NCBI GenBank assembly: GCA_018296165.2
Contig: JACKQL020000014.1
Location: forward strand, 124,001-188,000
Direction of reading: 5' to 3'
DNA length: 64,000 bases
DNA from: Termitomyces sp. T153
Taxonomy: Eukaryota; Basidiomycota; Agaricomycetes; Agaricales; Lyophyllaceae
In this document: in pieces, positions 1-13,810 of the stretch
How the letters are laid out: each line of letters opens with the position of its first letter
Position numbering within the stretch: the stretch's first letter is position 1
Notes under the pieces: generated by a model
The model's input: the letters and a program-made list of their open reading frames with translations, nothing else
Told to the model about the DNA's origin: nothing
Databases searched by the model: none
Program-made: the position numbers and the translations under genes

Positions 1-3000
1 CAACGCAATCCATGGCTCCGTTGGCTGGTTTGGGCCGCTAAGGCAGAGGTCTGGGCAGCCTGTGTTCGGTTGTGGAAACATGATATGGTCGGTCGAGGCA
101 CATTGAATTGTGAAAGACGAAACAGGGATCACGTATCCCAATATCGCGTCATGAATTTCGGCGCCAAAAGCAGCTTGAGAATTATCAATTACAGATTAGT
201 CCTAATCCTTCTCAGTGGAGCGCGTTTACCTGGTCTTGATAGAAAAGACACAACGGGATCGTGATCGACCACAGAGACAGTGCTTTCAGCGCCCCAAGCC
301 CAGCCCCAGAGCCAACTCCTCTCGGACTTTGTTCTGAAAGAGATGTCGTTGCTTGGGATGAGTTCTACAGGGTGAGAGCAGGTCTGGTAGGCAAGACACA
401 AAGCGAGAAGTGCACAGAGCCAGGCTCGTGGCATGATGAGGGTGCGACGATGGTTGTCCGAGTCCGTGATTCTGCAAGGCGAAAGAAGAAATATGTCTTG
501 GACTGGATGGATGCGGGGTCGGGCTTAGCCTTGAGGCCATCAAAGATTCGTCGGCACGTGTCGCGTCATCATGACAAGCGGTGGCAGTGCAGTCTCACAA
601 TGCCCTTCGGTTGGAAGTTACCTGGTCGTGTTAAGAATGATTCTACGTGTTGATTCTTCTTCGAATCTTTGACCGATATTACCCGGGCCGTCACACCTCG
701 TCACAGCTAGACTATCATGTATGACAGACGTTTCTAGACCAAGTTTCATGTGCAGGACCATATACTAGTATCGTGGCGCTCTGACGTCGAATGATCGATG
801 CCTAGTTGAAGGACTGTTTGTATTCTACTCTCCAGGAATCTCAGACATCGAGCGTTTCTTGGGATAGGAGGATTCCCCGAAATATAGAAGGCCTGGCTTT
901 CAAGCAGAGAAGCCACTACAACCATACTCGCCATTCTTGAACTCTGGACTCTTATCTCTTATCGTTACATCAAACCGGTTCTCTTCCTTCCTCTTCTCGA
1001 GTATATCTTAACTCAGATCTTGATGCAATAGCAGGTCATTCGACCAGCTTTGTGGAGTGCCAAGAACCGCTCGTCTGCAGTTCTTAAAAGTCAAAGTAGG
1101 ACACATACAGATAATCTTGAATTGTTTCTACCTGATACTTTTCGATTGAAATTGTTCAAGTGTAAGTTCTCTGATATCACCTTACGCTTGTTAGGTAACA
1201 ATGACAAATGCAAAAATATTTTCAGAGGATTTCGGTCTCCCAAATTCAAGTACCCTCGAAACTGGAGCTTGATTCTAGGAAGCTCTTTTACCTGCAAGAT
1301 TTGCACAGAACGTTCTGCCGTTGCCATGACTGACTGACCTTGTCTCTTGGCCGGTGCTTTTGATCTCTGGGATGGCAATTGTAAGTGCCTCAACAACACT
1401 GTTACTTTGACTCACTGAATTGTTTTGGAAAAACTTTTCCATACCGCAATACTGAGAATGAATTTTGGCAGCCCTTCCCAGCCTTTGACACCTGATGTGT
1501 CGGCGCCACTCCTTGTAACTTTCATTGAACTGCCACAATCGCTCTCCGAACTTCGGGTATAATCTTTTCCATCCCTGGGACCTTGATTCCGGAACCCCCC
1601 CTCCAAAAGCTCTTCATGCACGATTTGATTCTGGTCACATTCAATGTTCGGTTTGAAGAACTCGACGCATGATGCCGGTTGGTTCCGTATCCCTGATTCC
1701 TGAATTATCTTAGGTAATGTCAGGAAATCCACCAGATGAAATGTCATTCTCTGTATGACATGTTCAAGTTCTTCATAAATGGTATGCATGAATACCTAAT
1801 TGTGTTGTGAGATCCCATCGAATTGTCGTAGATTACGATGTTCCCTTGCATGATCGAATGGGCTTTATCTTTCATGGATGTTTTGGATCTACGGCGGGAA
1901 AGGATGACCATGCATGAATCCGATCACTCGAAACCTTTGCGCCCACCATCTGCAGCTTCTGACTTCTTGGCTTTTCATTACCCATTTTTGAGCCGTTCCA
2001 AATGGCTGTTTCCAGCGCCTTCTCTCTGCACGACCATGATATAATTGACCAGCAGGGCTGCCGTCTCTCCCTGCAGGATTATTGTCTCAAACTCGGTTGC
2101 ACTGATGCTAGATGCATTGGGCGCTGGTGGATGTAATGCATTCGTGCTACCCCTACCGAGAAGCAGCTGCAGTACTAGGTCCCGTGCCCGTTTTTCAGGC
2201 TTACCAGCAAAAGGCTGCAGACTTCTTGAATTTCTCGAGCGCTTGTATCTACAAAGACATTGATGGCTGCGATGGTACAAGTCCCCTTCTAGCTGGTTTT
2301 TCTATCCGGACCCTATAATTTGTTCTGTAGAGAACGTGCATTACCAACTCGCAGGTCTCGCTCACTATCAGGGTTTTCATTGGATGTGTTCAATCCTGAT
2401 TCCCTCTTTTGTTGTTACTTATATCTTTTCCTAGGCCATCGGTGCAATCGGCGCTGCGGTTTCCATTTCTAGAATGAATCGAGTGTGTTGATTGTGTTGC
2501 TGTATTTCACACAGCGTAACGACGTGATGAAGGGATACTAATACCAGTGTAAGTATTGTTTTTTGTGGGTCTAGTGGTGCTCTCAAAGCGTAACATCATA
2601 TATTGGGATTACACACATTGTTCTCGCAATGGGCCCAGACCGAGTTTTGTGGAGCAGGTGATGCTCGAAGGAAGGTTGCTTAATCTATGACCAGCGATTT
2701 ATTTCCTTCGCGACTCGGAGAATAAAGTTATCTTCTTCCTGATGATACAACGGAAGGCCCATTCAAAACACCACACTATGTTTCTTAAATCTATGTCAAA
2801 AAATTTGATATCTTGCGAACTTTGTCCTTCTGAACCTGCTCACCAAGGTGTATTGTCTAGATACTCTATCATTCAGACCATGATTGAACGAGCTTGAGTA
2901 GAGATGCATGTACATTATAACCAGCTCTGGTTACGAGATATATCACCAAAGAATTATTCAATTTGGTGGTGGCGGCGGGAAATGATTGATGATTACCAAC

Positions 3001-3829
3001 TTTACAAGGAAGCCAGGAAGCCAGTCGTGGAGTAGACTTATTTTGATTCTAGACAGTAAGGCCACATCAGGAACTCGTGACGAGTATGCACACACTCGAA
3101 CGGTCAAATATACTAATCGCTCAATCTCACTGGTACAGGTTTTTCTTGTCACGAACACTTTGGCTTTGATCTTTGAGATGAAACTAGTGAGTTTGGGTTT
3201 TGGATCAGGGTTTCAGCCTTTGAATCTTGTCATCAATATCTAGGCTGATATCTGGGGTGTTCTGTCGGCGGCCTGCGCTGGGGACGCTGGAAGAAAGTCC
3301 CACAATCTCAATGGTCTTACTCGTTCGACATCTTTATGGTACATTCTGCCAGAAATTGATGGCAGACATTGTTAAACTTTCCCGCCCTGCATAGCCATAT
3401 GGAATCCCAAGGATTAACTTCATAAAGAGACACGATTCAACGAGTGTTTATAAGGATTCGTGGCTGAAGGTCAGTATTTACACGAGTGTCTTGTGTATAT
3501 AGGCCAAAGTGACACCTAGCCTGACGGCGGTCGATTATGACGTAGGCGCACGACGCGAACCTCCTGTGTCCGATTCCCGATTCGGCCTCTTGCGCGCTCT
3601 TACTGTGACAGTACAAACCCCGCGGCCCACAGATGCTCTTTGGTTGTCGCATGAGCATGCAATGTCATCTGCGACGATGTCAGTACCACGCGCCTGCCAT
3701 CTGATTTTCTTTGGATGTCTGCTCGCAGTATATGCTTACTACGCCTGGTTATTACCAAAAATCTATGCCCTGTCCGAGGACTATAAGTCTCGAGTGACTG
3801 TCCAAGGCTTCTACAGTGCCAGAAGTCAA
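1..3829. other. Host-like sequence with no gene I can support
   Basis: Base composition resembles the neighbouring host genes: CpG is frequent, unlike the transposon blocks. Only short, discontinuous open frames are present on both strands and none continues through plausible splice sites for more than about 100 codons. Splice-like motifs occur around 1380-1485 and 1560, but joining them gives stops. A TATA-like stretch at about 3496-3501 lies some 330 bp upstream of the glucoamylase start and could be part of its promoter with a long 5' leader. This is a guess from position only. Confidence 0.5.
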
Positions 3830-5981
<2,152 letters not shown>

Positions 5982-6240
5982 GTGTTTTTACATGTTCTCC
6001 TGTAACATACATTTTGTGTAAATTCATGATCGACTGTGTGACAAACTGCACGTGCCGTGAACGATCGTGTTCAATTCAATTTAAAATATCTATCTAATTT
6101 ATCTTTCTCCCTTCGACGTCGACTTGTCTTTGCCCTCATACATAAGTAACTCGGTCTGGGCGAGCGACCTCCTTACGAGAAAAATCTTACACTAAAGGGA
6201 ATTTTATGCACTATAGGAAGAATTACTCTCGTTCACATAT
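5982..6240. other. Intergenic spacer, glucoamylase 3' side
   Basis: About 260 bp with no open frame of note. It should hold the glucoamylase 3' UTR and the left edge of the duplicated kinase-SYLF segment. I see no specific element in it. Confidence 0.5.
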
Positions 6241-6254
6241 ATGTCTCTTCTGAG

Positions 6255-7765
6255 CTGAGAGCGACGATGACCTCGATTCTCTGTCCGAACCGTCCCACCT
6301 AAAGAGGACCTTGACCTGATGGGACTCGAGTCGCGTAGGATCGTGGGCTTGTTCAAAATGGTTACACACTGTATCACTGTTATCAATATGAAGACCACGG
6401 TTTTAACGTTGAAATGTATCTGCCCGGTGTGGAACCTCAAGAGAGAGTTTCCCTATCCTTACGAAGGTGAGATGTGCCGCAGTTCTCGTGTGTCGGAATC
6501 AGAATATCGGCTCTTTCCATGCGTAGAGTGGTCATAGGGTACGTACCTTGCGATTATCTATGAAAAGCGCGTCTGTAATCCCTCCTGGGGCCCGGTGTAC
6601 TGTTGGTTATGCTCAGGATTATTCAGGGCGCCATGTTGCTGTGAAGGCAGTACTGGATGGCAGTGAAGAGCTTCGCATTCTAAGATACCTCCAGAAACAA
6701 GGGATACCACGCTCCATGGATGTTTTATACAACGTGATACCGGTTCTGGATCTTCTTTGTCGTGAAGGCCAGTGGCTTGTGATTATGCCCAGGTAACAAT
6801 ACTATCCGCCATTGCCATGAGGCTTTAACTCGATGACGGAGACTAGCTGGGGTATGCTGCCTCTTGAACCTCCTTTGGAACGTGTACATGAAGTTTTTCA
6901 CTCCATACATTATCTACTGAAGGTGCGGTTTTACTTCCCTTCGTTGAGCCGGTTCTTATTCTGATAGCAGGGATTGATGTTCCTCCGTGAGCATAGAATC
7001 GCGCACGGGGTAGGTTATCTTGGTCATGTTCTGATCTTCTCTAATCTTTTCATCTGCCTAGGACATCAAGACAAACAACGTACTCTTCAATCATGTTGAT
7101 AGAGACTTTTTCGATCATTCTGACTGTTTTCGACGGTTGCTACGTTCTCAAAGTAAATTGACATACGCCTTTTGTGATTTTGACGGTCCTACAATGTTTT
7201 CAATGTCTCTTGATGAATGTCGCCTCCCTAGCCTTGTTTATTTCAACACATTGGCTGATCAAGTTCCAGCGGATACGTACCAGGGCGAGTTTGATTTCAA
7301 CCCCTGTCCTGCCACGAGTTTTGAATGAACTGTCCAGCCTGTGTCTAAAAGTAATCTAATCGCATGTCTTGTAGTGTCTGACGTGGACCACTCCCATGCT
7401 TGCACCTTTACTTGACAGGATGACAACGCGATACATTGAACGGCGTTTCAAAGGTTCAGAAGCCCTACAATTTTTGTGAAGAAGAGGCCTTCCCTAATAT
7501 ACCTGAATACACACTGTCCTCGAGGTTACCCTTGAGGTACGACACTTTTGATCGGTGGGCAGGCCTTGATCCGAATTTTGTCGACAAATGGGCAGCTTTT
7601 CGCGAGCCTCGTGTTCCACTTCACCTCGTATATTTGCGGTACGTCTGTGAATACCCGTGGATATTTGACGCCGTTAGTTGCGTACGCCGTATTGCTCGAT
7701 TTATTCCCGTCCGCATGACGTTTCTCTTTCAACTCAACTTAATATTAATTACATCGCTGATGGAT
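6255..7765 (+). pseudogene. Broken protein-kinase-like gene (copy A)
   Basis: Counterpart of the intact kinase-like gene at 30111-31722. Recognisable parts are the N-terminal acidic region (6255-6500, about 30 bp shorter than copy B), the VAVK ATP-site region (about 6630), HGDIK catalytic loop split by an intron near 7010, CDFD (about 7175) and the C-terminal half (7375-7765). At least two lesions destroy it. The stretch after FDFNP that encodes the middle of the kinase C-lobe in copy B is deleted near 7305-7320, so the frame ends in TGA at 7326-7328. One extra base near 7470 turns the QFFEEE region into QFL followed by TGA. Splice sites are still readable, so decay is recent relative to the duplication. 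Confidence 0.85.
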
Positions 7766-8138
7766 ACAAGAGATCCATTCGGATGCAGAGTCGACTAGCT
7801 GGATAGATGATACAATATCAAGACGTGATGTTGTTATGTAGTTACCGTTCTGAGTCATTTGGAGCATAAGTCGCTCGTGTTCAGGTTCGTCGATGTCTGT
7901 CATGCATCTAGCACTGGCTCCTATGTAATCACTCTTCTGGCTAGCGTCAGCCACTCACATTGTTGCAGCGCAGAATTTTTTTTAGTCGAATGAGCGAATG
8001 AGGATGCAATCCGCAAGACGCGTTTACCTACACGTGCTGTGAACCCATGCTATATGTGTGACGTAGCTATTTTGGGCAATCATTCAGTAATCCTGTGTCT
8101 TGTTCTCTCATTTCTAACTCATCTCTACCTCCGTTACC

Positions 8139-9189
8139 ATGGCCTTCCTGGAAAAATTCAAGAAGGGTGCGCAGAAAGCGGGCATTCAGGCAACAGCGTT
8201 TGCGCAAGCAACCTCGCACAAGGTGGCAAGCGGCTCGAGGGACCTGATGCAAGGATTTACCCTTCCTGGAGAGGCCGATAAGGCTGCTGGTATCTTGGAC
8301 AGTTTCTTAGGTTGGAGACTTCTTTTTTCGTCTTCCTTTGGTATCACTCAATCTGCTGCGTCAGCCGATCCCGAACGACCAGAGTCGGCGCTCAATGCAA
8401 TTCCCAAGGCTGTTTTGCAACGTGCACGAGGTGTGCCCTTGAAGTTTCTGCTATATCGAATATCTACTGATTTGACATCGCTCGGACTCTAGGTCTTGCT
8501 GTATTCCAGGTTCTCAAAGCTGGTTTCGTCTTCTCGGGCAAGGCTGGCTCTGGGATCGTTATTGCGCGCCTCCCCGACGGTTCATGGTCTGCGCCTTCCT
8601 GCATCGCTACCGGTGGCCTTGGATGGGGTCTTCAGATCGGTGCAGATATCACAGACTTTGTCATCGTCCTCAATAGTGCAGACGCCGTTAAGGCGTTCTC
8701 AATTGGCGGCAACCTGACAATCGGCGGAAACATCAGCGCGGCAGCCGGCCCTATCGGTACGGGAGGCAGTGTCCAGGCGTCTCTTGCGCATCCAGCCCCA
8801 ATGTTCTCATATTCCAAATCAAAGGGTGTGTCCATCAGCTATCTACGTTCTACACATCATCATTCATCCATCTTCACCGCACTGATAACTGATGCCATAC
8901 TCTTTTTCTAGGTCTCTTCGCAGGCATGTCACTCGAGGGAACTGCCCTGATTGAACGCAAAGATGCTAATCGTGATTTCTACGGTTCACCCGTCTCTGCC
9001 AAGGACATACTTACTGGTCGTGTTCCACCCCCGGAAGTTGCATCACGGTTATATGAGATCATTGAGGCTGCTGAAGGGCTAGACGAGACTGGACTACCTG
9101 AGGAGTCATATGTGCCCGCTGCTGATGGCAGCCATATAAACGTCGGACGTGGAAACCACCAGACGGTGTTCGATGCTGACGGTCATTAA
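8139..9189 (+). CDS. SYLF (Ysc84-type) domain protein
   Basis: Ysc84/SH3YL1-type SYLF domains bind phosphoinositides and, in yeast, actin at endocytic sites. I infer a similar peripheral-membrane role here. Four exons, 8139-8310, 8365-8430, 8493-8825 and 8912-9189, join without a stop (849 nt, 282 aa); all three introns are GT-AG. An N-terminal amphipathic segment (AFLEKFKKGAQKAG) precedes the domain. Family features are AIPKAVLQRARGLAVF, the Gly-rich GFVFSGKAGSGIVIARL, GGLGWGLQIGADITDFVIVL and the terminal FAGMSLEGTALIERKDANRD block with FYG. There is no SH3 domain. It lies 0.4 kb downstream of the broken kinase copy, in the same orientation. The homologous gene beside the intact kinase (32051-33040) is dead, so this is the surviving copy. 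Confidence 0.93.
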
Positions 9190-9420
9190 GCGGTGGCAAG
9201 GGTTTGAATCTGCATCGACTCCCTTTACATCACGACCCTCTGTCTTTTGCTGTTCCTTTATCCGTATTTTGTTTTCCATACTAAGTTTACCTAACGACAC
9301 CCTTCCCATTCTCTGTATCACCAACTGACATGGCACCTATGGCGAGTTTAAATTATAATCATACTCCACGATACGATTATGAGTACAATAAGCAATAGAA
9401 ATACATGGGTATATGACAAA

Positions 9421-10610
9421 GGTGTCTATGCTTCACAGCAACATCTTTCAAAAACTTTTGTGGGGTCAATTGGCCCAAGTTCAATGCCTCTCTGATGGAG
9501 AACTAACCACCCACTCCCCAGTGAGACTTATTAAGTCAGTTCAGTCAGAGGAGGAGTCTAACTCCAAGGTATCAATGCTGATGGTGCTGATTCAGGAGGT
9601 TATAGGGGACAATATGATTGTCCTGCTGTGTAAACCCAGCGCACACACCAAGTGATGGTGGACCAAGGAGATGACAGCTCTGAAAAAAGAGAGGAATAAA
9701 GGCCAATAATATGACATATGAATACTATGATGTGGATAATTACCCATCCAAAGCCAAAGAAGACTGCTTATCCCAGCTGATGGCAGAGTGCACCATGCTT
9801 GAATGTATGCAGGTATGGCAGCCAGGATACACTGTAGATGAATGACCAAGTTCTTGAGTTTCTTGGCAGAAGTAGCACTCCAACTGCTGTAATGTTGATA
9901 AAGACAAGCCAGAACATCTTGAGCAGTACAGGTGGGAATTATGTGGTCCACTCCTCACTGAAGGCAAGCCACTCAAGAATTCCTTTGAAAGCTTCCTGAT
10001 CAGAACATGTGAACAGATACCATCTCTCCACCAAAAATTGTACTTCCATTCCTTGGCTAAGTTGTTATGAGGAGGATATGGAGGGGAGTCACAATTCTGC
10101 AAGTTATGTCATATGGTGTGCCAGGCGGAGGAATAGGACAAATGTGTCCAACCAGACACAAATGCTTGATGAGTGTTGTTACATAGGTATACCAAGAACC
10201 CCAATCCAAAGACTCAAGATGAGGAATAGAAGGATGAAGGAGGAAGCTTAGCACTTATCAGAGGACAAGTCTAGTGAAATGGGTTTTGGGTGGTGGGTAT
10301 TGTAATGGTTGATAATTATAATTTGGACAATAAGAAGAATGTGGAACTGCAGGCAGCCAAATGTGGGAAAAATTGCAGTATAATTGGAGGATTAAAAAAT
10401 CGATGATGAGGAGGAGGAGCCTGAATAGGCATAGGAGGCAAAGGGGAAGGTGGCATTGCCAAAAAGATACATTACACTGTGATTGAACCAAGATAATCAT
10501 GCATAGAAATCTACAACAAATGACACCAATGACTATTAGACCAAACAGTCATAGGAAAAAAAGTTGAGATGGGGTGTATTAGCTAAGGGGAGCAAGCTCC
10601 CCTTTAATAG
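9421..10610. other. CpG-free repeat debris, unassigned
   Basis: CpG almost disappears immediately after the end of duplication copy A, marking the start of transposon block 1. Fragments of minus-strand open frame (about 9592-10500) include Cys-containing and Trp-rich stretches that suggest decayed transposon coding sequence. I could not assign a family. No terminal repeats or target duplications were recognised. Confidence 0.4.
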
Positions 10611-10667
10611 ATACAGTGGCACAAAAAACTGTCCCAATGTTGTATACTTTTTGAAAGATGGCATTGG

Positions 10668-11566
10668 CACTTCAGGAAATGTAGCGTGTTTCCTGAGAAA
10701 AAGGTGTCAGAAATATGTTTTTCAATTTCTGACACCTTTTTCTGAAGAAACATGCTCAATTTTATGTCAGAAAATTTCAGTAAATATATCAAATATTCTC
10801 TTAATGTTTCTTTCATAGAATCATAAATTTTCTGTATTTTATCTGAAGAAAAAATAATCAAAATATTTAAAATGTTCTTGATGATTTTGTTGAGAAACAC
10901 GTGATATGTTTCAGCACATGTTTCTTAAAAAACCTTTGTCCTGTTCTTAGTGTTGTATCTCGAGAAACACTCTGTATTCTTCTCAAGAAACACGTGTTGG
11001 CATAACTTACAATACTTCTCAGGTAAAATGCAATAAAAAAATGTTATAATATTCTACAGAAACAATCTATAGAAACATGTGTTGCATCACTCAGCACGCA
11101 ACTGTCAATTCACTCATCAAGATGCTTAATACATAGTACTGAGCAATGCAACACATGTTTCTATAGATTGTTTCTGTAGAATATTATAACATTTTTTTAT
11201 TGCATGTTTCTCAAGAAGTATTGTAAGTTATTCTGACACATGTTTCTTGAGAAGAATACAGAGCGTTTCTCGAGATACAACACTAAGAACAGGACAAAGG
11301 TTTTTTGAGAAACATGTGATATGTTTCAGCACGTGTTTCTCAAAAAAATCATCAAGAACATTTTAAATATTTTGATTATTTTTTCTTTAGATAAAACACA
11401 GAAAAATTTATCATTCTACAAAAGAAACATTAAGAGAATATTTGATATATTTACTGAAATTTTCTGACACAAAATTGAGCATGTTTCTTCAGAAAAAGGT
11501 GTCAGAAATTGAAAAACATATTTCTGACGCCTTTTTCTCAGGAAACACGCTACATTTCCTGAAGTG
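10668..11566. mobile_element. 899-bp foldback (long inverted repeat) element
   Basis: Two arms, 10668-11094 and 11139-11566, are nearly perfect inverted copies (about 427 bp each) around a 44-bp spacer. The outer ends read CACTTCAGGAAATG and its complement. The arms contain many short GAAACA(T/C)GTG-type motifs in both orientations. There is no coding capacity. Flanking bases TGGCATTG (left) and TGGCATGA (right) resemble an imperfect 8-bp target duplication, which would suit a hAT-type origin; this is inference. It sits inside the Tc1/mariner element, so it inserted later. Confidence 0.85.
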
Positions 11567-11875
11567 TGGCATGAAGGATTGGCAGTATTGAAAATTCTGG
11601 TTAAATCATGTAAAATACTATGGCATCATGGCTACAAATTGTATTTTGATTTATGTAATTCAAATCAAAACTGATGGAGTAATGGCCATTTTAAAATATT
11701 CACTCATTGGGACAGTTTTTTGAGCATCTTCAACTTTGCAGGTTTATTCCTATTTTAGTCAGAAATAAAGAGTAAGTTGCATGTGGGAATATCAACAGAG
11801 TCATGTGACCATGTTTGGTTATATTTGGGAGTGGTGTAAGTTGGTTGAACCACATCTTGACCTTCAACCACCATC

Positions 11876-12890
11876 ATGAAAGCTACTTCTCCTGCACAAT
11901 GCTCTACTGTTGCTTCTCTCCTTGCTCAAGGGTATTTGCTGCATCAGATTGGGGCTAAAACTGGTCTAGGGAAGTCTACTATTGGGAGGATTGGTGGAGA
12001 GTTGGAGGTGGACAAGAAAAACCATCCTGGAGGCTGTCCAGCTAAGCTTACTCCACATGATAAACAGGCTATTGTTTGACAAATCTCAAGTGGGAGACTT
12101 GATACAGCCATTTAGGCCACCAATTTTATCAACAACATTATTTCCAACCCTGTCTTTCCTCAGACTGTCTGGAATGTGCTGAAGGAAGAGGGGTTTTGGT
12201 CTGCTACAAAGAGGAAAGTTCCTATACTCAAAGCTAGACATCAGCAACTATGACTTAAATGGGCTCAAGAGCATCAGAACTGGACTGTAGAGGATTGGAA
12301 AGGAGTGTTGTGGACAGATGAGACAAAAATTAACAGGATTGGGTCAGATGGAAAGCAGTATGTGTGGAAGCTATGAGGAGAAGGCATTTCAGACCAAACC
12401 ACTACACCTACTGTGAAACATGGAGGAGGGAATAATCTCATGGTATGGGGCTGTATGGGTTGGAATGGGGTAGGAAAGCTAGTAGAGGTGGTGGGGATCA
12501 TGAATGCAGAGCAGTAATGTAAAATTTTGGATGATGAAGCAAAAGAGAGCTTTGAAAAGTTGGAGATGGAGGAGGGTGCCTGCTACAATAGGACAATGAC
12601 TCCAAACACAACTCTAACAGGGCTAACAAGTGTTTTGAAGACAACAACTTTGATGTCCTCTGATAACTAGCCCAATCCCCTGATCTTAACCCTATTGAAC
12701 ACCTCTGGGAGTATTTCAAGAAGCAGCTTAGGCAGTATGAAACACCTTATGGTGTGCATGAATTATGGAAGAGGGTTGTAAAGGAGTGGGATGGAATACC
12801 AGCAGAGGTATGCCAAAGACTGATAGAAAGCACACCTAGAAGGATTCAAGCAGTTATCAAGGCAAATGGAGAACATACAAAGTACTAAAT
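11876..12890 (+). pseudogene. Tc1-like transposase remnant
   Basis: An N-terminal helix-turn-helix region starts at ATG 11876 (GYLLHQIGAKTGLGKSTIGR) with the usual GGCPAKLT linker. Downstream are the DDE-domain block with VLWTDETKI (first catalytic Asp, about 12318) and the MVWGCMGWNG block (about 12440). The C-terminal catalytic block is frameshifted. The first stop (TGA at about 12077) and the next ones lie at positions where Arg is expected, for example QQL-stop-LKWAQEH, consistent with CGA to TGA change. The protein cannot be active. Confidence 0.85.
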
Positions 12891-12945
12891 ACCCATCTTT
12901 CAAAAAGTATAAAACATTGGGACAGTTCTTTGAGCCACTGTATCC

Positions 12946-13671
12946 ATGTCCAAAGCCTTAACCAACCTAATGCTGATGCTAACAAACTTTGACCAACCAA
13001 ACAAAAATCCTAACTGAACCATAATTCACTAACAGTCCAAGCCATAGACAGCTCCTCCCACACTACACATATCCATAATGTTAATATAATTTATTTGTCA
13101 CTATGGTGTAATTAGTTATGTTGTTCTGTATCCTTTCTGTATTTTATTGGTTCAATCCTATGGTAAGATATTTTTTTTTCTGTTCCTAATACATCAGTGA
13201 TGCATCAGTGTCACATTAAGGGTGCATTACTTCTGTACAGTACTTAATTTAAGTTACAGAGGATAATGCATTATATTTTTACTGTAATTACACAGGATCA
13301 TGCATCACTTTGTTAGGATCATGTGTTGTGCTGAAGGTGCACACAAAGAAATGGGAGTGTGAAAAATGTCAGTTTGAAGAGGCAAGAAATCAGAAGCTGG
13401 TTGCTCAGGGGCTGAGCTCAAATGAACAGAAATGGACAGAGTGTCAGGGGACCACCATGGCTGGACCCTTGGATTGTTTCCTTTATTCTGAGCCTCTTGC
13501 TCATTGTAGACCTCCCATTTTTGGGGCACAAGTACTTTCAACCAGGGGCTATCTATTGGTTATATTTGTACATCATCATGTGCTGGGAGTCTGGAGATCA
13601 AGGCCATTTACAATGGATTTCCTCTTTTTGATTGGACTCTAGATTTGGCCATTGTTGGGCATTTTTTTCCA
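12946..13671. other. CpG-free non-coding repeat debris
   Basis: No CG dinucleotide is visible from 13081 to 13671. Open frames here are short and show no recognisable domain. Confidence 0.4.
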
Positions 13672-13810
13672 GAAGCTCTAGAGTAAATTTTCCAAACACT
13701 GGCATTGGGTATCCTGAGACTTGTTTTCTTTGGATCTCCCTCTGCCAGATGAGTAGCTAGAACTCTAGGACTTTTTGTAAATGCTGAATAGACTTTTCTC
13801 CCTCTGCCAG
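13672..13810 (-). repeat. LTR fragment of the 28-kb solo-LTR family, inverted
   Basis: The reverse complement aligns with the central part of the solo LTR at 28215-28584: the GGCAGAGGGAGATCCAAAG motif, then AACAAGTCT, CCAATGCCAGTGTTTGG and AAAATTTACT. Neither LTR end is present, so it is a truncated relic. Confidence 0.7.

Larger units (their letters stand above)
6240..9420. repeat. Segmental duplication, copy A (kinase-SYLF pair)
   Basis: This segment aligns in the same orientation along its whole length, introns and flanks included, with copy B at about 30100-33293. The left edge is near the start of the kinase coding region (acidic SxxDDDLD stretch). The right edge is just after a shared block around 9375-9415 (33258-33290 in copy B) downstream of SYLF. 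About 20.7 kb of transposons separate the copies. Edges were found by eye and may be off by some tens of bases. Confidence 0.85.
10614..12940 (+). mobile_element. Tc1/mariner DNA transposon, decayed, with 48-bp TIRs and TA target duplication
   Basis: Inverted ends at 10614-10661 and 12893-12940 match over 48 bp with about four differences. The outer end is CAGTGGC...GCCACTG, flanked on each side by TA (10612-10613 and 12941-12942), the target of this superfamily. A Tc1-like transposase remnant lies inside. A separate foldback element (10668-11566) sits just inside the left TIR. A further partial TIR-like stretch at about 11705-11725 (CATTGGGACAGTT, right-end orientation) suggests an internal rearrangement or an older nested end. 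Confidence 0.9.

Noticed and set aside
261..653. 130-codon plus-strand frame
   Set aside because: Antisense frames overlap it, it has no intron support and no recognisable domain; it looks like a chance frame.
1375..1565. Plus-strand intron-exon-like sequence (donor GTAAGT near 1381, acceptor TTGGCAG, then 28 open codons)
   Set aside because: Reading frames on either side do not agree and no family was recognised.
1410..2280. Minus-strand frames reminiscent of the fungal DUF6533 membrane family (ETAALLVNYI, then a Glu/His-rich block)
   Set aside because: The two blocks are weak, no membrane segments follow, and no splice model joins them without stops.
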